A DNA stretch of 26,217 nt. It comes from Chitinophagaceae bacterium (lineage in GTDB: Bacteria > Bacteroidota > Bacteroidia > Chitinophagales > Chitinophagaceae). This document shows positions 26,184 through 26,217 of the stretch, piece by piece; position 1 is the stretch's first letter, and every line of letters starts with the position of its first letter. Under the pieces are notes generated by a model, which worked only from the letters and a program-made list of their open reading frames with translations, did not search any database and was not told the origin of the DNA. The translations under genes were made by a program, and so were the position numbers. Location of the stretch: assembly GCA_019454915.1 (NCBI GenBank), contig JACFNM010000010.1, positions 1 to 26,217 on the forward strand. The letters are read 5' to 3'.

Positions 26184-26217
26184 AAAAAGTTGCCTTATAG
26201 AAAAGGCAACTTTTTTT
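26184..26217 (+). terminator. Intrinsic terminator after the MFS gene
   Basis: Perfect 13-bp arms AAAAAGTTGCCTT (26184-26196) and AAGGCAACTTTTT (26203-26215) enclose a 6-nt loop, ATAGAA. The stem runs into at least seven T residues that reach the window edge. It lies 60 bp downstream of the MFS stop. Confidence 0.85.

Noticed and set aside
1..26217. CRISPR array, tRNA/rRNA, insertion sequence, prophage or defence system
   Set aside because: I saw no regularly spaced repeats, no cloverleaf, no transposase-like or recombinase-like frame and no defence domains. The other-strand open frames over the nuo genes are shadows of the real genes.

Overview
The window looks like chromosomal DNA of a Bacteroidota member, probably Chitinophagaceae-like. 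The lineage call is an inference from four things: the paired ExbD genes behind one ExbB, the DUF5117/DUF4953-type secreted metalloprotease, a short NuoG without the molybdopterin domain, and promoter -7 boxes of the Bacteroidota type TAnnTTTG. No tRNA, rRNA, CRISPR array, insertion sequence or phage gene was seen.

Layout. At 1-2143 (minus strand) lies an exbB-exbD-exbD cluster that runs off the left edge. A gene-free stretch of about 550 bp with a nested inverted repeat follows, then a plus-strand secreted zinc metalloprotease (2697-5249). It converges on a minus-strand MacB/FtsX-type ABC permease (5275-6555). From 20162 down to 6631 there is a complete 14-locus nuo cluster in the order A-B-C-D-E-F-G-H-I-J-K-L-M-N, all on the minus strand. 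It encodes the proton-pumping NADH:quinone oxidoreductase (complex I). Upstream of it, behind a clear intrinsic terminator, is a second minus-strand cluster: a small two-helix membrane protein, a PstS-like binding lipoprotein and an exported TPR protein (23280-20381). A 401-bp gap with a perfect 16-bp palindrome separates this from plus-strand lplA (lipoate-protein ligase), followed by an MFS transporter that ends in a strong terminator at the right edge.

How the genes work together. NuoE/F/G form the NADH-oxidising module, NuoB/C/D/I the quinone-reducing module, and NuoA/H/J/K/L/M/N the membrane proton-pumping arm. The proton-motive force they produce powers ExbB/ExbD-type energisers, which with a TonB (not in the window) drive outer-membrane uptake. 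In many Bacteroidota, as I recall, ExbB-ExbD-ExbD-TonB sits directly beside a PstS-like protein and a TPR protein. Here those two halves flank the nuo block.

The clearest anomaly is nuoL. It is interrupted by an in-frame TAG at codon 184, with no length change, next to two substitutions in a normally conserved NR(I/V)GD motif. This is either a local sequence error or a real lesion in an otherwise intact complex I operon. I found no convincing novel defence, mobile or biosynthetic system. The rest is mostly housekeeping, plus several unexplained palindromes in the regulatory gaps.
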